Origin: Portulaca oleracea
Taxonomy: Eukaryota > Streptophyta > Magnoliopsida > Caryophyllales > Portulacaceae
DNA: 64,000 nucleotides
Assembly: GCA_029582165.1 (NCBI GenBank)
Contig: CM055877.1
Coordinates: 36,228,749 to 36,292,748 of the forward strand
Reading direction: 5' to 3'
How positions within the stretch are numbered: the first letter of the stretch is position 1; each line of letters begins with the position of its first letter. Below, one piece after another: positions 1-10,690 of this stretch. Below the pieces are notes generated by a model. The model was not told the origin of the DNA. It saw only the letters and a list, made by a program, of their open reading frames with translations, and ran no database searches. The translations under genes were made by a program, and so were the position numbers.

Positions 1-324
1 GACACCACTAGATGATCACCACTCTTGATCAATCCGAAAATCCCACCAAATTGCTATCACATTACTCCTATAAGTCTCCCAATACAATAAGAACTCAATC
101 TTTAGTCATTAACAGAACGATTTCATCAAACTCTATTATGCCTTAATTTAAGAACTTAGAAGTTAGAACCAAAGACAAACCAAGCAAGATAACTTGTAAT
201 CTTTGAGCAAGAATGTGATATATCAAATAATTTCAACAAATTACCAACTCATGAATAAAAAACAAAAACATACGACAAATACTAGAAATTATTAGGATAT
301 AAGAGGGAGATTGAAGAAATTTAC

Positions 325-545
325 CTTCTTAAAGTTGTTGGAACAAAGATTGAAATCCTAGTGTGGAGAGTTGAATATGTAAGATGGAGGATGAGAGGAA
401 GAAGAATGGTGGTGGTGGTGAGGTGCGACGAAAACGGTGGAGCAAGGTGAGGGAGAGGGAGGGGGGCAGCGTCGAGGGAGAGGAAGGAGTTGAGGGAGTT
501 TGAAAAATTTTGACAGAATGAAAAATAAAGAGTGGGGGTCGACTT
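325..545 (-). promoter_or_regulatory. Putative ORF-1 leader with 5' splice site (element C)
   Basis: On the minus strand a TC-rich, AUG-poor leader follows the palindrome island and ends in AAGAAG/GTAAATTT, a good plant 5' splice site (intron starting at 324). Element A has the same layout, ending CTCAAG/GTATGG. The spliced leader is inferred from sequence only; no transcript was seen. Confidence 0.45.
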
Positions 546-700
546 AAGTGAAAGGCGGGGAGGAGTTTCTGGAAATTCCAGAAACGCTGGCAGCATTAAG
601 GTGGGCGCTGCCAGCGTGTGTGATTTTCGCCTTACCTGAAGCTTCGCGGAAGGACGTTGCCAGCAGTTATGGAGCGCTGGCAACGTTTTTTTACCTGATG
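545..700. repeat. GC-rich island of short imperfect palindromes (element C, internal)
   Basis: Contains aaacgctggcagcatt, gggcgctgccagcgtgtg and a longer inverted pair, acgttgccagc against gctggcaacgt, separated by about 15 bases. The core GCTGGCAGC/GCTGCCAGC is flanked by CpG-containing arms. It lies between the protease and the ORF-1 leader, the same place as the island at 6893-6962 in A. Function unknown; possibly part of an internal promoter. Confidence 0.6.
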
Positions 701-1041
701 TTTTCCGCACAATTTCGATTTACTTTTCAGTTTTCTCACTTATCTCCTTTGGTTACCACTACTTTTCGACGTGCCGTGGGTTCCTACACACATCACACTT
801 GCTCTAAAATTATTACGTTAGAAAATAAAAATTCAAAAGAGCCGAAAATCGATATACTTTTCATCTTTTCTCTGCATAATAAAAAGAAAAATTAGTGAAC
901 TAACATGATTAAAAATTAAAAACGACTAAATAGATAAAAATAAATTAAAATAAAATGAGTGGGGAGGGATAGGTAATAGACGAGTAATGTACCCTCCCCG
1001 AGGTGCTTTGTTTAACGTCGTTAGCTCGACGATTCTGACCC

Positions 1042-1250
1042 CTAGTCATCGGGTTCCTTCAGCCATCTCTGAGTTGACAGCAGGATAGGGTCACCAACAT
1101 CCCGGATCTTTCCCAGTGCTTGATTTGGAACATTTCCATTTGTTTGTATCCTGTATTCCATCACCGAATCTCCTAGCTCGATGACAATTGTCCTTCCCTT
1201 CATGTCCAACTTGCAATTTACGGTTGCAAGGAAGGGCCTTCCTAGGATAA
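1042..1250 (-). pseudogene. C-terminal fragment of retroviral-type aspartic protease (element C)
   Basis: The minus frame reads a C-terminal protease half containing IILGRPFLATVNCKLDM and ending in a TAG at 1042-1044. It is collinear with the A protease (ILERAFLSTVNCKMDI) and the B protease (IILGRPFMATSG). The ILGRP box is the conserved second half of Ty3/gypsy proteases; the DTG half is missing because the LTR at 1251 cuts the gene. This is a remnant, not a working gene. Confidence 0.75.
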
Positions 1251-2224
1251 TGACAGACCTAAAACATATAGGTGTTTGTGTACCGCAAGTGTACGGGTCT
1301 GTGTAGTAATAAAATATCGTTCTCTCTCAGGGATTTGTGTTCAATCACGCAGTAAACTAGTTCGCTACAAAGAATGCTAGGTCGATCCAAAGGGTGTTGT
1401 AAAGTTTTCTAAATTAAACTAAGAAAGCAAGAATTTTTAGGGGTTTTATCAAATATTTAAAAGCGTTCAGGGGAGTCCACTCTAGTCAACTAATCAAATT
1501 ATCTACAATTCCGGTGCAGGTAACAAGATAATTCGGGGTCTATAATCTTTCTAATCCCTATCACTTCGATCTTTCGATCCTAGGTGAGTTACAGTGATTA
1601 GCCTAAACATTATTTCTAACTATTTAGCCTAATCAGAGATAAGAACTGATTATAAATTGACCCTAGGCAAGAATCATTATGTCTAACTATTTTCTAACCT
1701 ATTCAATCTATGCAATCGGATTCAAGACTCAAACTGTCGTTCTGTTGTCAAGAATCTAAGACCAGGTACAGACTCAAACTTTCGTTTTGTTGTCAAATTA
1801 CCATGACATACAAAACACGCAGATTAAACGAATGAAAAGATAACCTAACACCGAAACTGTATTCAAATTCAATCAATTGACATCGAGTTTATCCCCTACA
1901 CTAAGAAAATTAGCTACTCATAATTCTAAAGGAAAGCATTGCAAAATCTAAATAACAAGAAAGCTTTAAAGAAGAATAGAAATAAACCGAGTTCAAATTG
2001 GCGGAATCGATCTCTTCGTGTCACCCAAATCGATCTCTTTCGTGTTCTTCGATCACGAACATTAGTCTAATCTAATAACAATCTTTTTGGAAACAATTGT
2101 AAATAAATTGATCTAAATCTACTCTAAAAGCTACCTAAAAATCTCTCTGAAAACTAGAGTAACGGAAGAGAGTCTCTCGCTGCTAATCGATCGATGCATT
2201 GCTCAAACGTCGGCTGTCGAAGCC

Positions 2225-2236
2225 CCTTTTATAGCG
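2225..2236 (-). promoter_or_regulatory. TATA box of element A 3' LTR
   Basis: Minus strand GCTATAAAAGGGG, a near-consensus TATA box, starting about 18 bases after the palindrome island. The same site is present in the 5' LTR at 10478-10489. It should mark the U3/R start roughly 30 bases further on. Confidence 0.65.
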
Positions 2237-2249
2237 GCTGGATTAGGTC

Positions 2250-2455
2250 ACAAAACGCGGCCTGCGTTTTGGAAACGCTGGCTGCGTTTTGGAAATGCTG
2301 GCTGCGTTTTGCCAAAAATAGCGGATTTCTCCGTGAGAGGGCGCTGCCTGCGCCTCCAAAACGCGGGCAGCGTTTTGTCTATTCTCGGCTGCTAAAGTTT
2401 CTGGGCAAGGCGCGGCCTGCGTTTCCAAAAACGCTGCCTGCGCCTTGCCTCCCCG
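2250..2455. repeat. Palindrome island upstream of the TATA box (A 3' LTR)
   Basis: About seven imperfect palindromes of 18-22 bp in 200 bases, for example caaaacgcggcctgcgtttt, caaaacgcgggcagcgtttt and gagggcgctgcctgcgcctc. Arms are AAACGC/GCGTTT or GGCGC/GCGCC around a 5-base centre. The same island, with fewer units, is in the other LTR and a shorter one lies inside A at 6893-6962. Confidence 0.7.
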
Positions 2456-2727
2456 CTTCAATTGGACTTGGGCCGAGTCGTTTGGGCCGTTCTACCTTTC
2501 CTCTTCTTTCCTTCTTCAACTCTTTTTTATTTTCTTTGATTTTTCCCACTTTCCTTCAACTTTTCATGCTTTTTGATATAATTCCACTTATTTCTGCAAA
2601 ACACACCAAACTCGCGAACAAGTGTATAAATCACAGAAGTTGAGATAAAAATACGGAATTTCCGATATAAAAAGCATATAACTGACATGATTTGAGCCCT
2701 AAAAACTCTATATAAAATTGTCTTATC

Positions 2728-2750
2728 AAATCTCCCCATGCTTAGCTCTT
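2728..2750 (-). other. Polypurine tract of element A
   Basis: On the minus strand, gagctaagcatggggagatt lies directly before the TGATAAG start of the 3' LTR. This is the expected place and composition of a plus-strand priming PPT. The equivalent before the shared LTR is at 10964-10985. Confidence 0.7.
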
Positions 2751-3300
2751 GCTTGCCTTCAAGCAAGTCAGAATTAAAAATAGGAGGGTTAGGGCTCAAA
2801 TAGGGGAAACCAAGCGTAAGAAGAGAAAGAGGCGGAAAGGTCTTGCGCAAGGATTACAAAGACAAAATCTTAACACCCCCTCAGCCTAACCATTCTAACA
2901 CATCAATTCAATCAAGCAATCGCAAAGATCAGTATGGACAAGATCGAAGCTCAGTTTAAAAGAGAAAGGAGGAAAATTTCGAAACCAAAAGGAGAGAACA
3001 AGCACTTCTAAAGCATAAACCTGCCAACAATCTTAAGAATAATGGAAATGTGCGTGGTTAGTTATGGACGTAAGCCAGTCAAAAGAGCAAAACTCACTTT
3101 AGGATAAAAAGTTGAACGCTCAAACACTCAAATTTGAATGTATGTGGGTTTTTCTCATACTCAAACCAATAGAAACAACTACCATAAGCTTGGTAAGAAC
3201 CTCGCTCTCCACTACGTGTATGCAATGCACAAGTGACAATAAAAAGAACTTTATTGGGTTGTAACGGGGCTTAGGCTAGGGGTAAGGAGCTGTAAAATTT

Positions 3301-4869
3301 GGGATTGAGGAGTTAAGAGCCATGCTTGGATTGAATTTCAACGAATAAAACACTCTAAACTCTCCTTCTTGCTTAGTGTATGTAAGGAATTTCACCTCTC
3401 ACCCTCTACGATATTAAACATCTCAACTGAATACAACCAAGTCAAAGATTACAAATTTAAATTGAATCTCCCTAAACACCCTTTTCTTTTGGAACTCTTT
3501 TTCTCTTTTTTTTTTAACTTCTTTTTTTTTTTCTTTTTGGTGGGTGATCAGGGAGAAGAAAACTATGAAATTACAACTTCGACTTCGATATAATAAATAA
3601 ACAACATAACCAAACACTAATTATTCACAAGGTGGGACTTTAATTTCTCCCTAACTTCAAATTTTTGTCCAAACACACCTAACCAACGGTTCCTTCTGAA
3701 AAAACGACAAACTCTCATTCAACCAAGCAAGGCAAAGGGAAACTGGATATCAGAGGCCAAGACTTGCATTGTCAGGGTTCAATCATGAAAGAAGGGTAAA
3801 CAAAGGCTAGACGAGGCAAAAAGAACGGTTAAATATAAAGTAGGGTAGGCTATTTGGCTATGTAGTTTAGCAAAATAAACGAATGCCTTAATAGCTTTGT
3901 CAGAGCGTGCAATGCAAGTATGTAGTCTCAAGCAAGATACAAAGCAAGTTCTAGAGATGCAACGAATGGGTGACTCACTCAGGGAATATGGAATTGATAA
4001 AAGTGATCAATTCAAAAATTTAGGCAATGTACACTCACGGGATGGGGCTCAATCAACTAAATTTAGCCCAAGGATTTGCTTGGATTTGGGATTGAGGAGT
4101 TAAGAGTCTTGCTTGGATTAAATTTCAACGAATAAAACACTCTAAACTCTCCTTGTTGCTTAGTGTATGCAAGGAATTTCACCTCTCACCCTCTACGATA
4201 TTAAACATCTCAACTGAATACAACCAAGTCAAAGATTACAAATTTAAATTGAATCTCCCTAAACATCCTTTTCTTTTGGAACTGTTTTTCTCATTCTTTT
4301 TTATTTTTTACTTCTTTTTTTTTCTTTTTGGTGGGTGATCAAGGAGAAGAAAACTATGAAATTACAACTTCGACTTCGATATAATAAATGAACAACATAA
4401 TGAAACACTAATTATTCACAAGGTGGGACTTTAATTTCTCCCTAACTTCACATTTTTGTCCAAACACACCTAACCAACGGTTCCTTCTGAAAAAACGACA
4501 AACTCTCATTCAACCAAGCAAGGAAAAGGGATACTCGATATCAGAGGCCAAGGCTTGCATTGTCAGGGTTCAATCATCAAAGAAGGGTAAACAAAGGCTA
4601 GGCGGGGTAAAAAGAACGATTAAATATAGTGTAGGGTAGGCTATTTGGCTATGTAGTTTAGCAAAATAAACGAATGCCTTAATCACTTTGTCACAGCGTG
4701 CAATGCAAGTATGTAGTCTCAAGCAAGATGCAAAGCAAGTTCTAGAGATGCAACTAATGGGTGAGTCACTCAGGGAATATGGAATTGATAAAAGTGATCA
4801 ATTCAAAAATTTAGGCTATGTAGACTCACGGGATGGGGCTCAATCAACTAAAGTTAGCCTAAAGATTTA
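3301..4869. repeat. 787-bp tandem duplication in the A 3' region
   Basis: The sequence from gggattgaggagttaagag at 3301 restarts at 4088 and the two copies align to about 4087 and 4869, with scattered substitutions (for example ccatgcttgg against tcttgcttgg). The sister copy at 10964-11766 is cut off before it could show whether it had one or two units. Confidence 0.8.
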
Positions 4870-5457
4870 CGGCATGCACATTTATACTTTGTAAGATAGT
4901 CAAAGCAGTAAGATACAACTTTCATAACTTGTCTCAAAATCAGAAGATTTGAAGGAAAAGGTTTCAAAAACTTTTGAGATCTAATCCAGACTTTTCTAGG
5001 TGGAGCAGGCTAAACTGAAAGTAAGAAAGGTTTACAAATCATCACTGAAGGTGTTTCCGGTTTTAAATCCTAATCCTATCCTATATATTTTTTTGGTTTT
5101 CGCCTTTTCTAATTTTTTTTGGTCTTTTTCTAATTTTTTTTAGATTTTTGAATAGGTGGATGCAAGAGAAAGAAAAAGAAAAAAAAACTAGGAAAAGAAA
5201 AATCTATATTCTACTAACTAATGCAATCTAGGTGGGTGCAATTTAAAGAAAAATTTAGAAAGGAAAACTTAAGAAAACTAGAAATTAAAAGAAAAACACA
5301 CTAGAAACTCAAATAACTATGAACAAGCAAATAAAAGAAACACAAAAATAAGAGAAATCACACTAGAATTTGAAAAACTACCATAAAGCAAGAAAAAGAA
5401 AGACGAAAATAAAAGAAAAACAGAAAAAATAAATGAAAAAAGATAAATAAGAAAAAT

Positions 5458-6258
5458 TTACAGGAAGAAATATTTTTCAACCCCCCCATGCTTAGATGTT
5501 GCATTGTCCTCAATGCAGAAGACAACGGTGAAGGGTAAGGGATTAGCCAAGGATGAAGGATCCTCGGTCGGTGGGGAAGGGTTGGTATGGCTCGGTCCTG
5601 GTGGTGGGGGTCGATCGAACATGGACTGAATAAGGCCGGTGAGGTTCGCAATTGACTTGTCGAGACGGTTAAATCGCAGGTCAGACTGCCCCCTATACTC
5701 AATAAAGCTATCCCTCAACTCGTTGACACGGTGTTCGGTCTGGACAATGGAGGTTTGGAGGCCGTGAAAGCGCGCCTCATAGTCCGTCAGTTGTTCGGGT
5801 TGAGGTTAGGTGGATCTGGTTTCGCTCCGATTCGTTCGGGTTGAGTTCGGATCGAACTCGGGGAAGGGAGGCATCCACATCAAATTCTCAGCAACTTGGG
5901 GAGAAGTGTGGGGGTTAGGCACGGGAAACCTAGCATTGTTCGGATAGACCCAGAGACAACGCGAGTCCTTGTCAAACTTACACAAGCCAAAGTAATTACA
6001 CTGCCCCCCATCCAAGAATGAGTTACCCGGGACTAGGTCAGCGGGGTTTCTAGGCGGCCTAAAGCCGAATTGGCGTGCAAGGTGAGTAATGTAGCCCCCT
6101 ACGGCAATGCCCTTGTTGGTTGACGTGGCGACACAAGAAAGATGGTGGGCTAGCATAGCTGCTGGGTCGGCACGAGGGTCGGTATCCAACATAGCATGCA
6201 ACATATAGCAATCAGCCCGGGTAGCTTTGTTCATGACATATAAACTTAGTATGATCAA
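5458..6258 (-). pseudogene. ORF-1 (post-integrase, env-position) remnant of element A
   Basis: One minus frame from about 6258 to 5458 with an in-frame stop at 5806. The first part (KATRADCYMLHAMLD, DPAAMLAHHLSCVATS, LARQFGFRPPRNPADLVPG) is collinear with B ORF-1 (SKAEFYVLWGMYY, NPAAFFALHLARHASL, LARHFGWDPAHHQRDLVGG). The second part is a probable coiled or spacer tail rich in Pro and Ser. The N-terminal half seen in B is missing: intron-like sequence runs straight into the middle of the protein and no ATG is present at the start. The family resembles the Athila ORF-1/env-position proteins; no signal peptide or membrane segment is visible. Confidence 0.6.
5475..5510 (-). other. Second polypurine-tract-like motif after ORF-1 (element A)
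   Basis: Minus strand reads acaatgcaacatctaagcat then a run of seven G and gttg. The true PPT at 2728-2750 shares the ctaagcatgggg core. Element B has the same duplication (31441-31475 and 33213-33242). Whether it can prime DNA synthesis is unknown. Confidence 0.5.
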
Positions 6259-6892
6259 TCCCCCAATGCTTATTTGATACTAGGGATTGAAATCAACTTA
6301 TATCTAACCTAAAACCTTACTAAAAACAGAGCACAACACCCCAACATAATCACAACCAAAACCTATACCTAACTTTCTCAATTTTATCATCACAATGCTC
6401 TCTAAACACATCCAGCAACATAATTTCTCAATTCTGGAACAAAAAGATTAGATATCATCCAACTCAACCTAAGCCCTAATCAAGAAATCAATCCAAGAAT
6501 TCAAACCGAAATTAAGAAATTTGAATCTAGGACATGATAATTGGTATAAATTGAACAAATTACTCAATGAACTCAAGTATTTAACCAAAATCATACCAAG
6601 AACGAAGTGCATTATCAAGGAACAAGGGGAAGAGTTGAGAATTCCATACCTTGAGGTTGAAGAGGAATGAAGTTTGAAGACTCCAAGTGTTAGAGTGCAA
6701 GTGATAAGAGAAAAGAGGTGGTGTGTGGTGGCGGCGCAGGCGAGAGTCGACGGCGACGGCACGGTGGTCGGAGGTGCGGGTGGCGTGCTGGTGGTGTTGG
6801 GGGTGAGGAGCGTCGGGAGTTAGGGCAAAGAAGGAGGGAGTTTGTGTTTTGAAAGAAAGGGGGAGGGTCGACTAAATTAAAAGTCGGGCGAA
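6259..6892 (-). promoter_or_regulatory. ORF-1 leader and predicted intron (element A)
   Basis: Minus-strand 6892-6650 is a C/T-rich leader and ends CTCAAG/GTATGG, a strong plant 5' splice site with intron start at 6649. The following 390 bases are T-rich and intron-like. The acceptor and first coding exon expected from element B are not found, so the deletion that removed the ORF-1 N terminus probably also took the acceptor. Confidence 0.45.
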
Positions 6893-6962
6893 AATTTCTG
6901 GGCAAAAGGAGAAATGCGGCCAGCGTTTTCAAAACGCGGCCAGCGTTTTGTGAAAACTACGT
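6893..6962. repeat. Internal palindrome island (element A)
   Basis: Contains aaatgcggccagcgttttc and caaaacgcggccagcgtttt. The flank tttctgggcaaaaggagaaa resembles the LTR island flank tttctgggcaaggcg near 2398-2412, so the internal and LTR islands look related by descent and not only by composition. Confidence 0.65.
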
Positions 6963-7379
6963 ACCTGAAGTTCCTAGACGGGGCACAACCAATACCGGAA
7001 AACGCCGTCGCTGCTTTTCCTACCGATGCTTGACTGATATTTGCCAATTTTTGCTTGTTTTTCTCCCTTTTCTTTATTTCCTCCGTATTTTCCCTACAAT
7101 TTGACACATCAAAAATCCCTACAAACATCTACCAACATAGAATTCATTAGGTTAGGAATAAAAATTCAATATAAGCCATGAATTTCTCGAAAATTTCTTC
7201 CTTTTTCTATACACTAAAAGAGAAATATTAGTAAATTTCAAAGTAAATAAACTAAAGAGTAAGAACTGAAAGCTAAAATAATTGAAACAAAATAAAAAGT
7301 GAGGAGGAATAAATATGTAGATAACAACATACCTCCCGGGGTTGCTTTGTTTAACGTCGTTAGCTCGACGTTATGGACC
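6963..7379. other. Spacer between protease stop and internal island (element A)
   Basis: About 420 bases with no coding signal. The first 60 bases after the protease stop (taacgtcgttagctcgac) match element C at 1010-1040, showing that the spacer is a regular part of this family. In an autonomous relative, RT to integrase would occupy this position. Confidence 0.5.
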
Positions 7380-7970
7380 CTACTCATCAGGGTCCTTGAT
7401 CCGTTTTGGAACCGGATCTCCTTCATCATGAATTATTTTTGGAACATGTCTCTGAATCAACTTGCCTTTTCGTACTTCGTATTCCGTCATGGACTTTCCT
7501 AGCTCGATGATCATTGTGCCTTTCCTTATATCCATCTTGCAATTAACCGTCGAAAGGAAGGCTCTCTCTAGAATAATCTCCGAATCTGGATCTTCTCCTG
7601 TATCTAGTACCAAGAATTCAACAGGAACAATATGCTGTCCTATTTGGAGGGGAGTGTCATGTAAGATCCCTAAAGGTTTTCTAAGGGTTTTATCTGCTAG
7701 ACGAAGAATCTTGTCAATCACCCTTAATTCTCTATGTTCATATTTCCTTAGGCAAGACTTAGGCAAAACATTTACCTCAGATCCCGTATCACACAGTGCA
7801 TACTTGATGGGTCTACCATCTATTTGGACAGGGATACTAAAACTGCTTAGGTGTTCCTTATTATGCATAATTGAGGGGTTCTTAGTTCCCTCTATCAGGT
7901 CTGGATTAGGATCAGTCTTGACTACCTTGTGTAAAATATGCTCTCCTAAGGGTTCACACTCAAGGTTCAC
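7380..7970 (-). pseudogene. Aspartic protease domain of element A polyprotein
   Basis: Minus frame 7970-7380, in the same frame as gag upstream. Catalytic motif ALCDTGSEVNVLP (Asp-Thr-Gly at 7782-7790), then LGILHDTPLQIG, VEFLVLDTGED and ILERAFLSTVNCKMDI, the ILGRPF box with two changes. This is the Ty3/gypsy retropepsin fold that would process Gag. Domain itself is open for 196 residues, but three stops separate it from the gag start, so the polyprotein is dead. It ends in a stop at 7380 with no RT after it. Confidence 0.8.
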
Positions 7971-9361
7971 TTCCTCGCAGGTTATAGCGTTACATTGAGC
8001 ACCTGGATTAGGGATAGGTTGAGGTGGTAAACTAGTAGAGGGAGTCGCCGAATTAGCGATCTGATTTTCTAAAATCTTATTATGGGTTGCTAAAGCCTCT
8101 ACCTTTTACATTAGGTCTTTTATAACACCTTCCTGTTTCTGTTGTCCTAGGATAAGACTCTCCATCATGGTTTCTAAATTAGATTTTTGGGGAGGTCCTT
8201 GTTGAGGTGGTCTTTGAGGTGGGGGAACATACTTTTGCTGTCCTTGTCCTTGAAGAGGACCAGTGGGATTGTCGTTCCTATAGGAAAAATTAGGGTGGTT
8301 TCTAAGCCCAGGATGGTAAGTGTTAGAATTCATGTCATAATTTTGTCTAGGATTGCCAATATAATTGGCCTGTTAGACTTGTTCATTACTAACTCCACCT
8401 GTAGGGCAAGTAACAGTTTCATGTTCGGTAGACTGACAAACATTGCAGGTCGGAGGTTTAGATGGCAAACTTAATCGGTCCATTTTTTGCGTTAAAGAAT
8501 CAAGTTTAGATGACAATAAAGAAATTGCATCAACATTAAACTTACCTCCCGCCTTTTGGCGGGGTTTAGACCATTGATAAGAGTTGTTCGCTAGATGTTC
8601 GATCAGACTCGTGATTTGAGGCACAATTTTGTCCATAAGGTCGCCTCCAGCTGCAGAGAGGATGCTTCCTCTTGTTGATTCATTCACTCCATTGAAGAAG
8701 GATTGGACAGGAACCCAAGGTTCAAATCCATGCTGAGGACATTGTCGGAGAATGTCCTTGAATCTTTCCCAAGCATCGTATAGTGACTCATCCGGCTCCT
8801 ATGTGAATGTAGAAATCTGATTCCTTAGGCTGGTGAGCTTGCTTGGAGGAAAGTACTTTGCCAGAAAAGTGCTGGCGAGTTCGTCGAACGTTGTGATTGA
8901 GTTCGGTGGAAGTGAGTCCAGCAACTCCCACGCCTTGCCTTCCAACGAGAATGGGAAGAGACGAAGTTTGACGGCGTCCTCCGACACGTTGTTGGCCTTG
9001 TAAGTGTCATAAGCTTGACGGAAGAGTCGTAGATGTCGGTTCGGATCTTCGTTGGCCAACCCATGGAATGGTGATTTTGACACTAGGTTGATCAAAGACT
9101 GTCGCAGCTCGAAGTCATTCGCTTGGATGGTTGGAACGTTGATTGCTGATTGCGGGTTGGTGACATTGGGAGTAAGATACTGCCCGAATGTCTTTGGTCG
9201 CTGTTCTCCCATCTCCTCTTCTTTTTCCGATTCCTATTTAAGCTCCCCTTCGTCCGTTTCTTGATTTTCTTGAAATTCTTTCTCCAGTCTAGCTCTTTTC
9301 CTTCTCTCTCGAAGTGTTCTTCGATCTCAAGATCGTACTCAAAAGAGAAATCTTTTTGCAT
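7971..9361 (-). pseudogene. Gag of element A (capsid and zinc knuckle), broken
   Basis: Starts at ATG 9361 (MQKDFSFEYDLEIEEHF, like MQKAPLFEFDPEIERTF in B). A frameshift lies near 9285 and in-frame stops near 9239, at 8799, 8373 and 8106; everything from 9212 to 7380 is otherwise one frame. The retrotransposon gag core is clear: NEDPNRHLRLF, LRLFPFSLEGKAWELLDSLP, FLAKYFPPSKLTSLRNQI. A CCHC knuckle CNVCQSTEHETVTC (CX2CX4HX4C) follows. Known role of the family: capsid shell and RNA packaging. Decayed, not functional. Confidence 0.8.
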
Positions 9362-9484
9362 AAACCTGAAAAAGACAAAAAACAAGAATACCAAGCGTAA
9401 TAAAGAAAAATAAAGAAAAATAACAAAAATTAAATAACCTAGTCACCCAGAGCGCGTTCGTCCAATGGTGATTGGGGAAACAAA

Positions 9485-9502
9485 TCCCCGACAACGGCGC
9501 TA
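9485..9502 (-). other. Primer binding site of element A (tRNA-Asp type)
   Basis: Minus strand TAGCGCCGTTGTCGGGGA, six bases inside the 5' LTR end. It differs at one base from the B site start (TGGCGCC...), which is the Athila/Tat-type PBS assigned to tRNA-Asp. The tRNA match is from memory of the family, not checked here. Confidence 0.7.
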
Positions 9503-10477
9503 AAAACTTGACAGACTTAAAACATATAGGTGTCTGTGTACCGCAAGTGTACGGGTCTGTGTAGTAATAAAATATCGTTCTCTCTCAGGGATTTGTGTTC
9601 AATCACGCAGTAAACTAGTTCGCTACAAAGAATGCTAGGTCGATCCAAAGGGTGTGGTAAAGTTTTCTAAATTAAACTAAGAAAGCAAGAATTTTTAGGG
9701 GTTTTATCAAATATTTAAAAGCGTTCAGGGGAGTCCACTCTAGTCAACTAATCAAATTATCTACAATTCCGGTGCAGGTAACAAGATAATTCGGGGTCTA
9801 TAATCTTTCTAAGCCCTATCACTTCGATCTTTCGATCCTAGGTGAGTTACAGTGATTAGCCTAAACATTATTTCTAACTATTTAGCCTAATCAGAGATAA
9901 GAACTGATTATAAATTGACCCTAGGCAAGAATTATGTCTAACTATTTTCTAACCTATTCAATCTACGCAATCCGATTCAAGACTCAAACTGTCGTTCTGT
10001 TGTCAAGAGTCTAAGACCAGATACAGACTCAAACTGTCGTTCTATTGTCAAATTACCATGACATACAAAACACGCAGATTAAACGAAGGAAAAGATAACC
10101 TAACACCGAAACTGTATTCAAATTCAATCAATTGACATCGAGTTTATCCCCTACACTAAGAAAATTAGCTACTCATAATTCTAAAGGAAAGCATTGCAAA
10201 ATCTAAATAACAAGAAAGCATTAAAGAAGAATAGAAATAAACCGAGTTCGAATTGGCGGAATCGATCTCTTCGTGTCACCCGAATCGATCTCTTTCGTGT
10301 TCTTCGATCACGAACATTAGTCTAATCTAATAACAATCTTTTTGGAAACAATTGTAAATAAATTGATCTAAATCTACTCTAAAAGCTACCTAAAAATCTC
10401 TCTGAAAACTAGAGTAACGGAAGAGAGTCTCTCGCTGCTAATCGATCGATGCATTGCTCAAACGTCGGCTGTCGAAG

Positions 10478-10489
10478 CCCCTTTTATAG
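10478..10489 (-). promoter_or_regulatory. TATA box of element A 5' LTR
   Basis: Minus strand GCTATAAAAGGGG, identical to the site at 2225-2236 and followed on the plus-right side by the palindrome island. This is the copy that would have driven transcription of A. Confidence 0.65.
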
Positions 10490-10504
10490 CGGCTGGATTA
10501 GGTC

Positions 10505-10690
10505 ACAAAACGCGGCCTGCGTTTTGGAAATGTTGGTTGCGTTTTGCCAAAAATAGCGGACTTCTCCGTGAGAGGGCGCTGGCTGCGCCTCCAAAACGCG
10601 GGCAGGGTTTTGTCTGTTCTCGGCTGCTAAAGTTTCTGGACAAGGCGCGGCCTGCGTTTTCAAAAATGCTGCCTGCGCCTTGCCTCCCCG
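10505..10690. repeat. Palindrome island (A 5' LTR)
   Basis: Includes caaaacgcggcctgcgtttt, ccaaaacgcgggcagggttttg and agggcgctggctgcgcct. One repeat unit fewer than the 3' LTR copy. Several arms carry mismatches that reduce pairing (gggcagggtttt where 2250-2455 has gggcagcgtttt). Confidence 0.65.

Larger units (their letters stand above)
1..1250 (-). mobile_element. Element C: internal fragment of an Athila-like Ty3/gypsy element
   Basis: Read on the minus strand this is the end of a protease gene (1042-1250), a non-coding spacer (about 701-1041), a GC-rich palindrome island (545-700), a pyrimidine-rich leader and the start of a predicted intron running off the left edge. The order matches 6400-7600 of element A, and the sequence just after the protease stop (tttaacgtcgttagctcgac on plus) is shared with A at 7349-7368. 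The fragment ends abruptly where an LTR of A begins (1251). The 1-320 part is AT-rich and has no coding sign. Family assignment is by similarity to A and B; confidence is good. Confidence 0.75.
1251..2727 (-). repeat. 3' LTR of element A
   Basis: Begins tgacagac and ends cttatca on plus, so reads TGATAAG...CTGTCA on the minus strand. It aligns almost throughout with 9509-10963, the other LTR. The main difference I see is an extra palindrome unit of about 24 bp near 2270-2300. A TATA box and palindrome island lie about two-fifths of the way in from the minus-strand start. Confidence 0.85.
2728..5457 (-). other. Long 3' non-coding region of element A
   Basis: About 2.7 kb between the ORF-1 remnant and the 3' LTR with no believable coding sequence. 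It holds a 787-bp tandem duplication (3301-4869), several T- or A-rich runs (3500-3540, 4300-4335, 5090-5450) and the polypurine tract. The 3' end is repeated at 10964-11766 in a sister element. Short frames here are AT-rich and not conserved. Confidence 0.6.

Noticed and set aside
321..895. Frames of 115-129 codons on both strands
   Set aside because: They span the palindrome island and leader of element C. Repeated palindromes keep frames open; no protein family is recognisable.
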